Assembly: GCA_013215825.1 (NCBI GenBank) | Contig: JABSQN010000001.1 | Location: 450,874-514,873, forward strand | From: Piscirickettsiaceae bacterium | GTDB taxonomy: Bacteria; Pseudomonadota; Gammaproteobacteria; Nitrosococcales; Methylophagaceae | Direction: 5' to 3' | DNA: 64,000 nucleotides | In this document: positions 54,970 through 63,612 of the stretch, one piece after another | Layout: each line of letters starts with the position of its first letter | How positions within the stretch are numbered: the first letter of the stretch is position 1 | The notes under the pieces: model-generated | Seen by the model: the letters and a program-made list of their open reading frames with translations, nothing else | What the model was told of the DNA's origin: nothing | Databases searched by the model: none | Made by a program: the position numbers and the translations under genes

Positions 54970-55980
54970 ATGGATAGTATGAATATAGATGTCTTACGAG
55001 GCATTATTCAATGGTTAAATGAGGGGAATCAGGCAAGTTTAATCACCGTCGTGAAAACGTGGGGTTCATCCCCTCGACCTATTGGTTCAATCCTTGGAAT
55101 TAGACAAGATGGTGCCGTGATCGGATCAGTGTCTGGCGGATGTATTGAGGATGATTTAGTCGCTCGTACACTGGCTAAATCAATAGACAGAAACCGACCA
55201 CAATTAGTGACTTATGGTGTAACTCGTGAAGAAGGCCAACGTTTTGGCTTGCCTTGTGGCGGGACGATACAATTAGTTATTGAACCCCTCCAAGAAGCAA
55301 GTAATTTACAACAAATCCTTAGCGCTATGGAACAAGGTCTTATCGTTTCACGTCACTTAGATATGCAAACAGGGGGGGTAACAGTCCAGCCTGCAAATTA
55401 TAAGCAGATACTCAGCTTTGATGGAAAAGTATTAAAATCTGTATTTGGACCCCGCTGGCGATTACTGATTATCGGCGGGGCACAAGTATCCCATTACCTA
55501 GCAGAGATGGCCTTGTCATTAGATTATCAAGTAACAGTATGTGATCCAAGAGAGGCTTATTTAGCAGCTTGGCCACTACACGATATTCCTATTATTAAGC
55601 GTATGCCCGATGATGTGATTAGGGATATGATGCCTGATCAACACACGGCTATAGTCTGTTTATCACATGATCCAAAATTAGATGATATGGCTTTACTGGA
55701 AGCCTTAATATCTGATGCATTTTACGTGGGTGCAATAGGGTCTCGCAGCAATAATCAAAAACGACGTGAACGTATGGCGATGTTCGACATTAGTGAAGAT
55801 GAAATTTCTCGCTTACATGGGCCTATAGGCTTAAAAATTGGTAGTAAAACACCACCTGAGATTGCTATTTCCATACTGGCAGAAATAACGTCTATCAGAC
55901 ACGGCATTGAAAATAACACGCCACATATATCGTATAAATCAGCTCAAAAATCAAACAATATTAAGCTGGTGGCGCCATGA
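54970..55980 (+). CDS. XdhC-family molybdenum cofactor sulfurase/insertion chaperone
   Basis: 336 residues. The N-terminal XdhC domain has KTWGSSPRPIGSILGIRQDG then VIGSVSGGCIEDDLV, and the C-terminal Rossmann domain GGAQVSHYLAEMALSLDYQV then CDPREAYLAAWPL. Family members bind the cytosine-dinucleotide cofactor and deliver it to the hydroxylase. AGGAGG precedes the ATG. It overlaps the next gene by 4 bases, fixing its role as a maturation factor of the upstream enzyme. Confidence 0.9.
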   Translation: MDSMNIDVLRGIIQWLNEGNQASLITVVKTWGSSPRPIGSILGIRQDGAVIGSVSGGCIEDDLVARTLAKSIDRNRPQLVTYGVTREEGQRFGLPCGGTIQLVIEPLQEASNLQQILSAMEQGLIVSRHLDMQTGGVTVQPANYKQILSFDGKVLKSVFGPRWRLLIIGGAQVSHYLAEMALSLDYQVTVCDPREAYLAAWPLHDIPIIKRMPDDVIRDMMPDQHTAIVCLSHDPKLDDMALLEALISDAFYVGAIGSRSNNQKRRERMAMFDISEDEISRLHGPIGLKIGSKTPPEIAISILAEITSIRHGIENNTPHISYKSAQKSNNIKLVAP

Positions 55981-56558
55981 TATGTGGAATATTACTAGCC
56001 GCTGGTAGTGCGAGTCGTTTTGGTAGTAATAAACTGCTATATCCATTACCCGATGGTACGCTTATTGGCATTGCTGCAGCACGCCATTTAAAACAAAGTG
56101 TTGAGCATGTTATTGCCGTTGTGAGGCCTGATGATAAGGTGCTTACTAATTTATTACATGCTGAGGGTGTGAGCACGATAGTGGCTGAAAAGGATGGGCA
56201 AGGTATGAGTAGCAGCTTAGTGTCAGCTATTCGTACGGTAAAAGATGCCGATGGTTGGCTTATTACCCTAGCGGATATGCCTTGGATTAATCCACAGACA
56301 ATAAGGAAGATTGTGACGATGATAGAAGAAGGTGCAGATATAGCCGTACCTTATTATGGTGACCACCGAGGTCATCCTGTAGGGTTTTCACAACGGTTTT
56401 TGCCTGACTTACTGCGTCTTACAGGCGATAAAGGTGCAAGTGAATTACTACGCACAAATAGTAATATGGTTAATATATTTCAATGTGATGATGGTGGCAT
56501 ACTACAGGATATTGATAGACCTCGAGATGTATTAGCTCAGTCTGAATTTATCACATGA
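55977..56558 (+). CDS. MocA-like molybdenum cofactor cytidylyltransferase
   Basis: 193-residue NTP transferase that attaches CMP to molybdopterin, giving the MCD form used by this hydroxylase class. It shows GILLAAGSASRFGSNKLLYP, DGQGMSSSLVSAIR and the metal-binding LITLADMPWI. ATGA overlap with the XdhC gene. Last gene of the operon, convergent with the TPR regulator 11 bases away. Confidence 0.9.
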   Translation: MICGILLAAGSASRFGSNKLLYPLPDGTLIGIAAARHLKQSVEHVIAVVRPDDKVLTNLLHAEGVSTIVAEKDGQGMSSSLVSAIRTVKDADGWLITLADMPWINPQTIRKIVTMIEEGADIAVPYYGDHRGHPVGFSQRFLPDLLRLTGDKGASELLRTNSNMVNIFQCDDGGILQDIDRPRDVLAQSEFIT

Positions 56559-56569
56559 TTTTAGTTTGT

Positions 56570-58162
56570 TTATGAGTAACGGAGATAAATTTTCTCCCAT
56601 AGCTTTTGTGCTTGATCTGCAAGTGCCTTGTCATTCCAAAACATTACGGTTGGTAAGTGTTTATTATTTCCGGTGAGTTCACTAATAATTTCAAATTTCT
56701 GTTGTACTTTGTCCAATATCCCCAAGTGCTCATATGCACTCATTTGCATATATTGGCAAGGAATAAAGGTAGGATCGGTGCTACAGCCTCGCTCAAAAGC
56801 GGCAATAGCTTTTTGGTATTTTTTTAATACAAAAAAGCTCGAGCCAATAGCAAGCTCATAGAGTGCTGCGGGTGTAGGTGTAAAGCGTTTTGCTTTTTCT
56901 GCGTTGTAGAGGGCTTCTTGTCCCATGCCTGAGGAAGCCAAGCTAAGAGATAGAAAGAGATGTGCTTCAGCATTGTTAGGATCTAACAGTACAGCCCGCC
57001 GACAATTTGAAATAGACTCCTCATTTTCTCGCCGCCAAAGTTGCACCCATCCCAATATTGACATGGCATAAGGTGATTGGGGATCTATTTCTATTGCACG
57101 TCGGGCATGTGAGAGAGCTAAATCTAAAGCTAGGGATTGGTTATCCCACATCATTACCCATGGGTATAAGATCACTCTAGCTAACCATGCTTGAACAGCA
57201 GCATAGTTTGGATCTATTTCAGCTGCTTTTGTTAAAAGTATCCGAGCCTCGTGAACAGATTGTTGGGTGTGTTTTCTCATTTGTGCAATGCCACGCAGCA
57301 TAGCATCGTGTGCTTCAACACTGCTTGTGCCCTTATAACCAAAAAGTGCAGCATCTGCAGCAGCTAGTTTGATCTGTAATACACTCACTATGCTTTGGGT
57401 TAACTCATCCTGTAGAGCAAAAGTATCTTTTAACTCGCGGTCATAACTATCGGACCATACATGGCTATCACTTAGTGTATCTATCAATTGAGCGGTGACA
57501 CGTATTTGATTACCAGCATATTGCACACTACCTTCAAGCAAATAACGCACGCCTAATTCAGCTGCAATTTCTTTAGATGATTTCTTACTCGCTTTATAGG
57601 TAAAAGAGGATTGCTTTGAAATAATAAATAATCCAGATAACCTTGATAACATGGAAATTAGACTATCGGTGATGCCATCAGCAAAATATTCTTGTGTAGT
57701 ATCAGTCGCTATATTGGCAAAAGGCAACACTGCAAGAGATGGTTGGTCTTCAATCAGTACTGGAAAATCATCTGTTCTGCGAGAGTGGTGTTCAATTGTG
57801 ACTTCTTGCTGCCACTCGATTTGAACAGCATAACTGCCTTTAGGTAAGTTGAAACGGACTGAATCACTTTTACCTTCATCACCATAGTATTCACGTAACT
57901 TGGAACGCAGACGACCAGCCTCAACCCGAACTATCGAATCGATAGCGGGATCAAATGACGGTTCTCGGTCAAATACATCAATACCTATGTTATAGCCCTT
58001 GAGTTTCTTAGCGCGGCCTTCAAGCGTTTCAGCCATGATATAGCTCAGAAACCGCTGCTGGCGCTCAGCTTTAGCAAACATTGGACTAGAAAGAATTTTG
58101 GCAAGACATTCATTAATTTTGATGTCTTGTTCTTTTGTCCAATTAGTATTTGATAAATCCAT
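56570..58162 (-). CDS. TolB-like/TPR regulator-type protein
   Basis: 530 residues. Residues 1-115 carry the wHTH-like block FDREPSFDPAIDSIVRVEAG then RLRSKLREYY, seen at the start of TPR-type adenylate-cyclase-like and regulatory proteins. Residues 135-255 form the TolB-like domain SLAVLPFANIATDTTQEYFA then DGITDSLISMLSRL. The rest is TPR repeats (EIDPNYAAVQAWLARV, LLDPNNAEAHLFLSLSLAS, CSTDPTFIPCQYMQMSAYEH). No cyclase domain is present. Its position suggests control of the hydroxylase operon; that is inference. Confidence 0.75.
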   Translation of the reverse strand: MDLSNTNWTKEQDIKINECLAKILSSPMFAKAERQQRFLSYIMAETLEGRAKKLKGYNIGIDVFDREPSFDPAIDSIVRVEAGRLRSKLREYYGDEGKSDSVRFNLPKGSYAVQIEWQQEVTIEHHSRRTDDFPVLIEDQPSLAVLPFANIATDTTQEYFADGITDSLISMLSRLSGLFIISKQSSFTYKASKKSSKEIAAELGVRYLLEGSVQYAGNQIRVTAQLIDTLSDSHVWSDSYDRELKDTFALQDELTQSIVSVLQIKLAAADAALFGYKGTSSVEAHDAMLRGIAQMRKHTQQSVHEARILLTKAAEIDPNYAAVQAWLARVILYPWVMMWDNQSLALDLALSHARRAIEIDPQSPYAMSILGWVQLWRRENEESISNCRRAVLLDPNNAEAHLFLSLSLASSGMGQEALYNAEKAKRFTPTPAALYELAIGSSFFVLKKYQKAIAAFERGCSTDPTFIPCQYMQMSAYEHLGILDKVQQKFEIISELTGNNKHLPTVMFWNDKALADQAQKLWEKIYLRYS

Positions 58163-58211
58163 AGATATCCATTCTAATATAAATTATTGAATTTTGCTTA
58201 GAACGTATCCC

Positions 58212-58554
58212 CTAACCCAAACCAAGAGCATAACCTCCATTACGTTTTATTTCACGACTGATGGTTGAAAGTGAACGACCCAGTAGAACAGCAATTGTTC
58301 GCATGGATGATTGAGTCGTAATTTCTCTTGATATTTCTTCGCGTTCCACCTGTGATAAAGCCAATCTTGAGTGACTGTTGTTTAACAGGGCGTATCCCAC
58401 CGGTTTCAGAAAAGATACGTTGTGCAGATGAATGGTGTCGTTCAAATAGATTAGCAATTTTCTCAAGCGATTCACCTTTCTGCCAACGATCCCACACCAG
58501 GGTTTTCTGACTTTCTGTGTAATAAATTCGAGGTCTTTGTTTCATCTGCAACAC
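58212..58554 (-). pseudogene. IS30-family transposase N-terminal remnant
   Basis: The first frame reads MKQRPRIYYTESQKTLVWDR then WQKGESLEKIANLFERHHSS and ETGGIRP; after a frameshift near 58380 another frame continues SRLALSQVEREEISREI and RTIAVLLGRSLSTISREIKR. This is the HTH part of an IS30 transposase. The catalytic DDE part is missing. Confidence 0.88.
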
Positions 58555-58625
58555 TCCTTTTACTTGCGTAAAATATTAGCATGTTGCGTCGACCGGTTGA
58601 ATCCACAACCCCAAGCAGACATTCG

Positions 58626-59624
58626 TTATTTAGAGATAACAGGCTTATCCTCTTGTTTATAACTTTTTACTTGGTTGCGACCATATTCCTTGGCCCAGTA
58701 TAGGGCTTTATCCGAAGTTTGAAGGAGTTTATCAGGCTGAACATCGGAACTGGGAATAAGCGTACTAACCCCTGCACTGATAGTCAGAATATCACTGATC
58801 AGTGACTTTTCATGGGGAATGCGTTGTTCGATAATTTTGCTACAGCATTCTTCTGCTATACGGATGGCATCCACTTCTTCGGTTTCTGGTAACAAGATAA
58901 CAAACTCTTCACCGCCATAACGTGAAACCAAATCTAATGGCCGTTTTGTCACATCGATTAGCACTTGTGCAACTCGTTTTAGGCAATCATCACCCACCAA
59001 GTGTCCATAACAATCATTGTACTGTTTGAAGAAATCTATATCGATCATTATTGCCGAAAAAGGATGTTTCCATCGAAGAGAACGGCTCCATTCTTTGGCC
59101 AGATAGTCATCCAACATACGCCTATTAGCAATATTGGTGAGGCCATCGAATAATGAAAGAACCTTCAGTTTTTTGTTCGCCTCGATTAATTTTTCCTCGT
59201 TCTCCAGAAGCTTATTCTCCAATACCTTACGCTCAGTGATATCGAAAGCGATTTCAATACGCACAATACGTCCATCCATCCATTGAATTGCCCGATCAAC
59301 TATATGATACCAACTGCTATTAACGGTGTTCTGGAAGTCCCACACATAAGGTTCGGCAATTTCCCCCTCTGAGGTCAGTAATTTGGCATTTGTGCAGAAG
59401 CTGCAAGGTGCACTCTGATCACTCTGAATAGATTGCCAACAAATCTTACCTTCAATATTGCCAATATGTTCATGTGCATATTTGTTCGCAAAAAGGACCT
59501 CGTAAGTATCCATGTCCGCCACGTAGACGACCGCCTCCAAACTGTCTAGAATTGCTATGAGACTGTCATGCGACTCTCTTACTTGATTGCCGTTCTGTTT
59601 ATGTTCAACTGGTGAACGTTTCAT
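58626..59624 (-). CDS. PAS-GGDEF diguanylate cyclase with Cys-rich PAS
   Basis: 332 residues, soluble. The PAS domain (about residues 20-130) includes GKICWQSIQSDQSAPCSFC, a Cys pattern seen in PAS domains that bind metal or sense redox. A short coiled coil (KLLENEEKLIEANKKLKVL) leads to GGDEF domain residues 160-325 with SRYGGEEFVILLPE and DIDFFKQYNDCYGHLVGD. Active-site residues are intact, so it should make c-di-GMP. No inhibitory RxxD is obvious. Confidence 0.9.
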   Translation of the reverse strand: MKRSPVEHKQNGNQVRESHDSLIAILDSLEAVVYVADMDTYEVLFANKYAHEHIGNIEGKICWQSIQSDQSAPCSFCTNAKLLTSEGEIAEPYVWDFQNTVNSSWYHIVDRAIQWMDGRIVRIEIAFDITERKVLENKLLENEEKLIEANKKLKVLSLFDGLTNIANRRMLDDYLAKEWSRSLRWKHPFSAIMIDIDFFKQYNDCYGHLVGDDCLKRVAQVLIDVTKRPLDLVSRYGGEEFVILLPETEEVDAIRIAEECCSKIIEQRIPHEKSLISDILTISAGVSTLIPSSDVQPDKLLQTSDKALYWAKEYGRNQVKSYKQEDKPVISK

Positions 59625-59956
59625 TTTAGACCTCGAACCATCGTACTGACCTCCTAATAAAGCTCTTATGTGGCAGTAACATCTGCTAGCAAGGTTATTT
59701 TTTCTATGATTATAGCTGATTTTAAGGTGTTATATAGTAATTGAGGCCGAGTGTTGAATGACTGCTTTTGGCTGTTCATTCAGATTAGCCAAGGTTTCTT
59801 TGGTCACAGGCTCAATAAGCTCAATTTGATTTTCCCTTGCACTATTAATCTTTCTAGGAGGTCACTTTTATTGATCTTGATTTGCTTGTTACTAAGCATA
59901 GTTAATGTTCCTTAATTGAATACTAATAGTATTTATTAAGGCAATGCCAGATAGTG
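59625..59956. other. Gap without recognisable gene
   Basis: About 330 bases upstream of the diguanylate cyclase. I see no coding remnant or convincing promoter. Confidence 0.35.
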
Positions 59957-60122
59957 CTATTTGTTGTTCAGAGCCCTGCTGACATTGTATAAATAGGTTA
60001 TGGCTAGCCATAACCTTCAATAAATGCTTGTGAAATCACTCCACGAGGCTCATCTTTAAGTAAGGGGTACATCTGTCTGGTAATTTCAGCTTTGGTGTTA
60101 CTTTCTTGTTTAGGTCTGACAT
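59957..60122 (-). pseudogene. Decayed copy of the small gene at 63147
   Basis: Starts MSDLNKKVTP, then loses about 25 codons present in the intact copy, continues AEITRQMYPLLKDEPRGVIS then QAFIEG out of frame with the start, and ends NVSRALNNK-like. A perfect 20-base palindrome (GGTTATGGC and its mirror, 59996-60015) replaces the middle of the reading frame. Flanking DNA to about 60236 also matches the region around 63396-63473, so this is one arm of a direct repeat. Confidence 0.82.
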
Positions 60123-60324
60123 GATGTGATCCTTGATTGATGAAAATATTGATCGTCAGACTTACTTTGATAAATGACAACATTTAATAGCCTTAAATTG
60201 ATGGCGACTGACCTTAGACAAGAGATGGTCTATCTATGGAAAATGATGGTAGGTGTAAGATCAAACTGGTTAATTACATCTCGCGCTCTTGAAAAGAGTT
60301 CTCTGCGTTTGAGGTGAGCATGAC
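60123..60324. repeat. Flank of the direct repeat, copy A
   Basis: 60123-60236 matches 63396-63473 in words such as TTGATCGTCAGACTTACTTT, AAATGACAACATT, AATAGCCTTAA and ATGGTCTATCT. The remainder to 60324 is non-coding. Confidence 0.65.
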
Positions 60325-60777
60325 TCATATTTTATGTGCTATTGAATTACCTTGTCGGCGATTTCTAAAATTATAATGCACAAGAAATATTATAATCAAT
60401 ATTATGCCCATTACTATGTGCAGAGCGTCTATCAATAAGATAAATTGACCGTGTGCTAGGTAAAGTAAACCAATTCCTGTTGTCGCCAATATTACAAAGA
60501 AGAAGATAAGACAGAGCCCACTAAAATGGTTTTTTTTGGTGATAAATCCAGCTTTCATGTGAATAGGAATGAGAGCCCCCAATGCAGTTAAGGTTAGATA
60601 TGAAACTGCGGTGTGCATTGCAACGGCAATAAGGTATTGTTCACCACTTAGACGCCAAATAACATTCCATTCCCACTGCATATCTAATGCAGTGGGAATT
60701 AACAGTATGCCAGAGAGGATTAAAATCACGAGGCTTGTCAATAGCATGTAATAAAACCAGCTTGGATATGCTTTCAT
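60325..60777 (-). CDS. Four-helix membrane protein, cytochrome b-like
   Basis: 150 residues with four transmembrane helices (about 9-28, 48-70, 86-107, 115-136). His residues within or near helices (AVAMHTAVSY, LIDALHIVMG, FLVHYNF) could ligate heme, as in DUF4405/PepSY-type membrane electron carriers that partner FMN-binding proteins. It overlaps the apbE gene by 4 bases and is the last gene of the operon. Likely role: passing electrons from the quinone pool to the flavinylated protein. Heme binding is inferred. Confidence 0.6.
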   Translation of the reverse strand: MKAYPSWFYYMLLTSLVILILSGILLIPTALDMQWEWNVIWRLSGEQYLIAVAMHTAVSYLTLTALGALIPIHMKAGFITKKNHFSGLCLIFFFVILATTGIGLLYLAHGQFILLIDALHIVMGIILIIIFLVHYNFRNRRQGNSIAHKI

Positions 60778-61586
60778 AGAGGTTTGCTATAAATTAGTTC
60801 GCCACCAAGTGAAGAAACTCTATTAGTTATTGCATGTTCTGTCACAACCCCAGCAACTTTAGTTAATGCGTCTGCTAACCATGACATATTAGCTTTGACG
60901 GTCCATACACCTATTTTTCTTGAAATATTTTTACTATCAATAATCATACTGGGAAAACGAGGATTATGGTTAGTATTAATGCTTGATGTTGAAATAGCAG
61001 TATTAGAAAAATGACCAAGAAATGAAAGAGATTCATCCAGTTCTCGCCGATATACAGGTACTTCTAATTCTCCAAAAACACGTAAGTCTCCTCCAGCATT
61101 AACCCAGCCAGAATTAATACCATGTGCTTGAAGAGTATTGATTGCTTGATCTACAGCATATCCTTTAGCTATACCATCTAAAGTAATGCTTACAGGTCTC
61201 AATAATGTTGCTATACAGCCATTTAAGGTGACATCATCAGCTGTTCCTACGGTTAATGGCGGGACTCCAGAATGATTAGGTAAAATACCTTTTTTTATAA
61301 GTGAGCCTCCAACTGTGCAGTTAAACTCACCCTGAGTGATACCTGTCATGTGTAAAGCCAACCGAAGGACATCTGCACTGATAGGATTTAATTCCACGCC
61401 TTTACTGCCAAACTTGTTGAGCTTGGTTAAATCACTGTTAGGATCATGAAAGCTAAGTAATTTTTGAATCATCTCAATTTGTTTAAATGCTGAAGATATA
61501 GCATCTGAACCATTATTCTGCTTAGTGATAATTCCTATTTCTACAAATGTACCTAATAGGGGGCGCATACGTTTTAATTTAGTCAT
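60774..61586 (-). CDS. apbE: FAD:protein FMN transferase
   Basis: Covalently attaches FMN to a Thr of partner proteins. 270 residues with RPLLGTFVEIGI at the start, the FAD-binding SITLDGIAKGYAVDQAI, SGWVNAGGDLRVFG and the Mg2+ site in WLADALTKVAGV. No lipobox or signal peptide is obvious, so it may act in the cytoplasm or be exported by an unseen route. It overlaps the FMN-binding gene by 8 bases, and that product is the clear substrate. Confidence 0.92.
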   Translation of the reverse strand: MTKLKRMRPLLGTFVEIGIITKQNNGSDAISSAFKQIEMIQKLLSFHDPNSDLTKLNKFGSKGVELNPISADVLRLALHMTGITQGEFNCTVGGSLIKKGILPNHSGVPPLTVGTADDVTLNGCIATLLRPVSITLDGIAKGYAVDQAINTLQAHGINSGWVNAGGDLRVFGELEVPVYRRELDESLSFLGHFSNTAISTSSINTNHNPRFPSMIIDSKNISRKIGVWTVKANMSWLADALTKVAGVVTEHAITNRVSSLGGELIYSKPL

Positions 61587-62121
61587 TGCTTAGTACCACT
61601 TGATGTAATGCTAATAATCGTTTGACACCATCAGTTATATTCCTAGCTGATAAGGTTGCCCCTGTTATATTGGGAATATCTTCATCTAACTTAAAGGTGT
61701 CATCTAATGTTTTGTCTGTGAAATTATGACGCCACTCTTCATCACGTATTTCATCCCCATGAGTTTCACGGTATGTCATTATTTCAATTCCAGTAATGTC
61801 TCCTGTTTCTGAAATACCTACTCCATAGGTAATGAACTCATGCTTACCAACGACATTATCAATAATAAACCAACCTAAATTTTGTCCTTGTTCTTGTGCC
61901 CGCCAGATTCTCTGATGATCCCAGCGTTGACGTTTACCAGAAAGCTTTTTAATCTGACTTTTATGTGAGTCAGATATATTGACTAACTGTTCAGTAAATA
62001 TAGTAGCGTTAGAAAAAATTGCCTGCTGTGCTTGCTCAATAGATAGGTAATCCGTTGCAAAAGCAGGAGCAACCAGGATTGTCATTGGAAAAGCAAGAGC
62101 TGTGACCCAGTCTTTATGCAT
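61579..62121 (-). CDS. Exported FMN-binding domain protein
   Basis: 180 residues. The signal peptide ends APAFATDY; the FMN-bind domain carries VGKHEFITYGVGISETGDIT then GIEIMTYRETHGDE and the flavinylation motif NITGATLSARNITDGV near residue 152, where the Thr of GAT should receive FMN from ApbE. RnfG/NqrC-like in fold but encoded without Rnf or Nqr. It is the expected extracytoplasmic electron carrier of this operon. Confidence 0.92.
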   Translation of the reverse strand: MHKDWVTALAFPMTILVAPAFATDYLSIEQAQQAIFSNATIFTEQLVNISDSHKSQIKKLSGKRQRWDHQRIWRAQEQGQNLGWFIIDNVVGKHEFITYGVGISETGDITGIEIMTYRETHGDEIRDEEWRHNFTDKTLDDTFKLDEDIPNITGATLSARNITDGVKRLLALHQVVLSND

Positions 62122-62130
62122 GGTAGACTC

Positions 62131-63021
62131 CTAAAAATCAACACCAAACTTGAATATAAATTCTTGTTCTGTCTTTTCAATTAAATGTAAGTTTTTATCA
62201 TCTTGTTCATCAAACTGCTCTCCACCACCATAGATTTGTGGCAACCAGCTTAAAGTTGCCCAGAAACCTTGCCCACCATAATGAATTGATGGCCCAGCTT
62301 GCCATGAGAAGCGTTCTTGTCCTACTTCAGTTTCAAACTCAGTTTCATAGATTATTTCGGCACCGATGAACCAATTGTTGGTAAACCTGTAACTAATACC
62401 TGTTCCAGCCATTAAGCCAATTTCCATTTCTGAATGTGTTGGCCAATCAAATCCTGTAGGCAGGTTATCGATTTTTCCTCGCTTTGCATAGGTTGTTTCA
62501 AGCCCCAAATTACCCATCCATATTAATTCGCCATCAAGAAAATATTTTTGTGCCAATAATTCAAGTTCAAGTGTTGTTGTATCTTTATCTTTACCAGAAT
62601 GTGGATCTAACCAGTCATATCCGAGAGAAACATAGCCTGATAGTCCAAAATCATCTTTTGCAGGGCTAAGAAAGTTATATTTTAATGAACCTTCAATACC
62701 AGATGGTTTTAAACTATATTTTTCTGGCCCAGGAAGATATCCATCAACCCATAGACCTGACGTATCAATAGCTTGCATTTTAATATAACTACTAATCGTT
62801 AAACGGTTGGTTACGCCATATTCAACTTCAGTTTTTGAATTCAGAGCTTCATAATTACCAGCACCTTTGTCGGTGCGATATGTGAAAGACTGATCAAGCT
62901 CCCATGCACCTTGGGGGAGGGTTTCAGAACCTTTCACTTTGCCGAGTAAGCTTTCATCAGCCACAGCATTATTTGAGAGCATAATGGGTAGTATTACGCT
63001 AATAAGTATTTTGTTAGACAT
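62131..63021 (-). CDS. Outer-membrane beta-barrel protein (DUF6662-like)
   Basis: 296 residues. The signal peptide ends NNAVADE; GAWELDQSFTYRTDKG, KTEVEYGVTNRLTISSYIKM and repeated aromatic strands end in FIFKFGVDF with a terminal Phe, the mark of BAM-inserted barrels. It is the first gene of a Fur-type regulated operon with FMN-binding and ApbE genes, so it may admit or contact an iron or electron-acceptor substrate. GAGGAAAA precedes the ATG. The family label is from memory of similar neighbours and is moderate. Confidence 0.72.
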   Translation of the reverse strand: MSNKILISVILPIMLSNNAVADESLLGKVKGSETLPQGAWELDQSFTYRTDKGAGNYEALNSKTEVEYGVTNRLTISSYIKMQAIDTSGLWVDGYLPGPEKYSLKPSGIEGSLKYNFLSPAKDDFGLSGYVSLGYDWLDPHSGKDKDTTTLELELLAQKYFLDGELIWMGNLGLETTYAKRGKIDNLPTGFDWPTHSEMEIGLMAGTGISYRFTNNWFIGAEIIYETEFETEVGQERFSWQAGPSIHYGGQGFWATLSWLPQIYGGGEQFDEQDDKNLHLIEKTEQEFIFKFGVDF

Positions 63022-63081
63022 ATTTTCCTCGTCGTAAATTAGTTAATTCATAAGCATTGAAAAGTGCTTAACGATGAGGTT

Positions 63082-63132
63082 AGTATATTTCAACTTAAAT
63101 CTAAATGCAAATCATTCTCATTTAGATTTAAG
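63082..63132 (-). promoter_or_regulatory. Promoter with Fur-like operator inside a large palindrome
   Basis: On the minus strand TTGCAT (63110-63105) and TATACT (63087-63082) are 17 bases apart. The -35 lies inside AAATGAGAATGATTTGCATTT, close to the Fur consensus built from GATAAT units. Outside it, 14-base perfect inverted arms (63094-63107 and 63119-63132) form a still larger palindrome. Iron-dependent repression of the flavin operon is the likely effect. Confidence 0.75.
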
Positions 63133-63146
63133 GGCGTCTAACAGTG

Positions 63147-63395
63147 TTATTTGTTGTTCAGTGCCCTGCGGACATTGTGGAAATAGGTCATGGCTCCTTT
63201 TGGGGGTAAGCCTGCACCTTCAATAAAGGATTGTGCAATCACTTCACGAGGATCATCTTTGAGTAATGGATACATCTGTCTGGTAATTTCAGCTTTGGTG
63301 ATATCAGGTGTTTTACTTAATTTATTACTTAAAGAAATTGCCTTGTTGTCGTTGGTGACATTCTTGGGTGTTACTTTTTTGCTTTGGTCTGACAT
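63147..63395 (-). CDS. Small conserved basic protein of unknown function
   Basis: 82 residues: a Lys/Asn-rich tail then ITRQMYPLLKDDPREVIAQS and FIEGAGLPPKGAMTYFHNVR. The C-terminal half looks like a compact helical domain; the pattern resembles small proteins seen elsewhere in gammaproteobacteria, but I know no function. A decayed copy lies at 59957. The ribosome site is poor. It sits just upstream of the Fur-type operon, in the same direction. Confidence 0.7.
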   Translation of the reverse strand: MSDQSKKVTPKNVTNDNKAISLSNKLSKTPDITKAEITRQMYPLLKDDPREVIAQSFIEGAGLPPKGAMTYFHNVRRALNNK

Positions 63396-63612
63396 GATCC
63401 TTGATGGGTGAAAATCTTGATCGTCAGACTTACTTTGGTAAATGACAACATTAATAGCCTTAATCTATGGTCTATCTCAAGGTAGATCATAGGGGGGAGT
63501 AGGCTTACACTAGGTGATACTGAAAGTGGTATCGATTTATGGTGACTTGCTGGCTATTCTAGCTAGAATTTTTGAGCCAAACATGGGGTATTAGTTCTTC
63601 ACTAAACAATAA

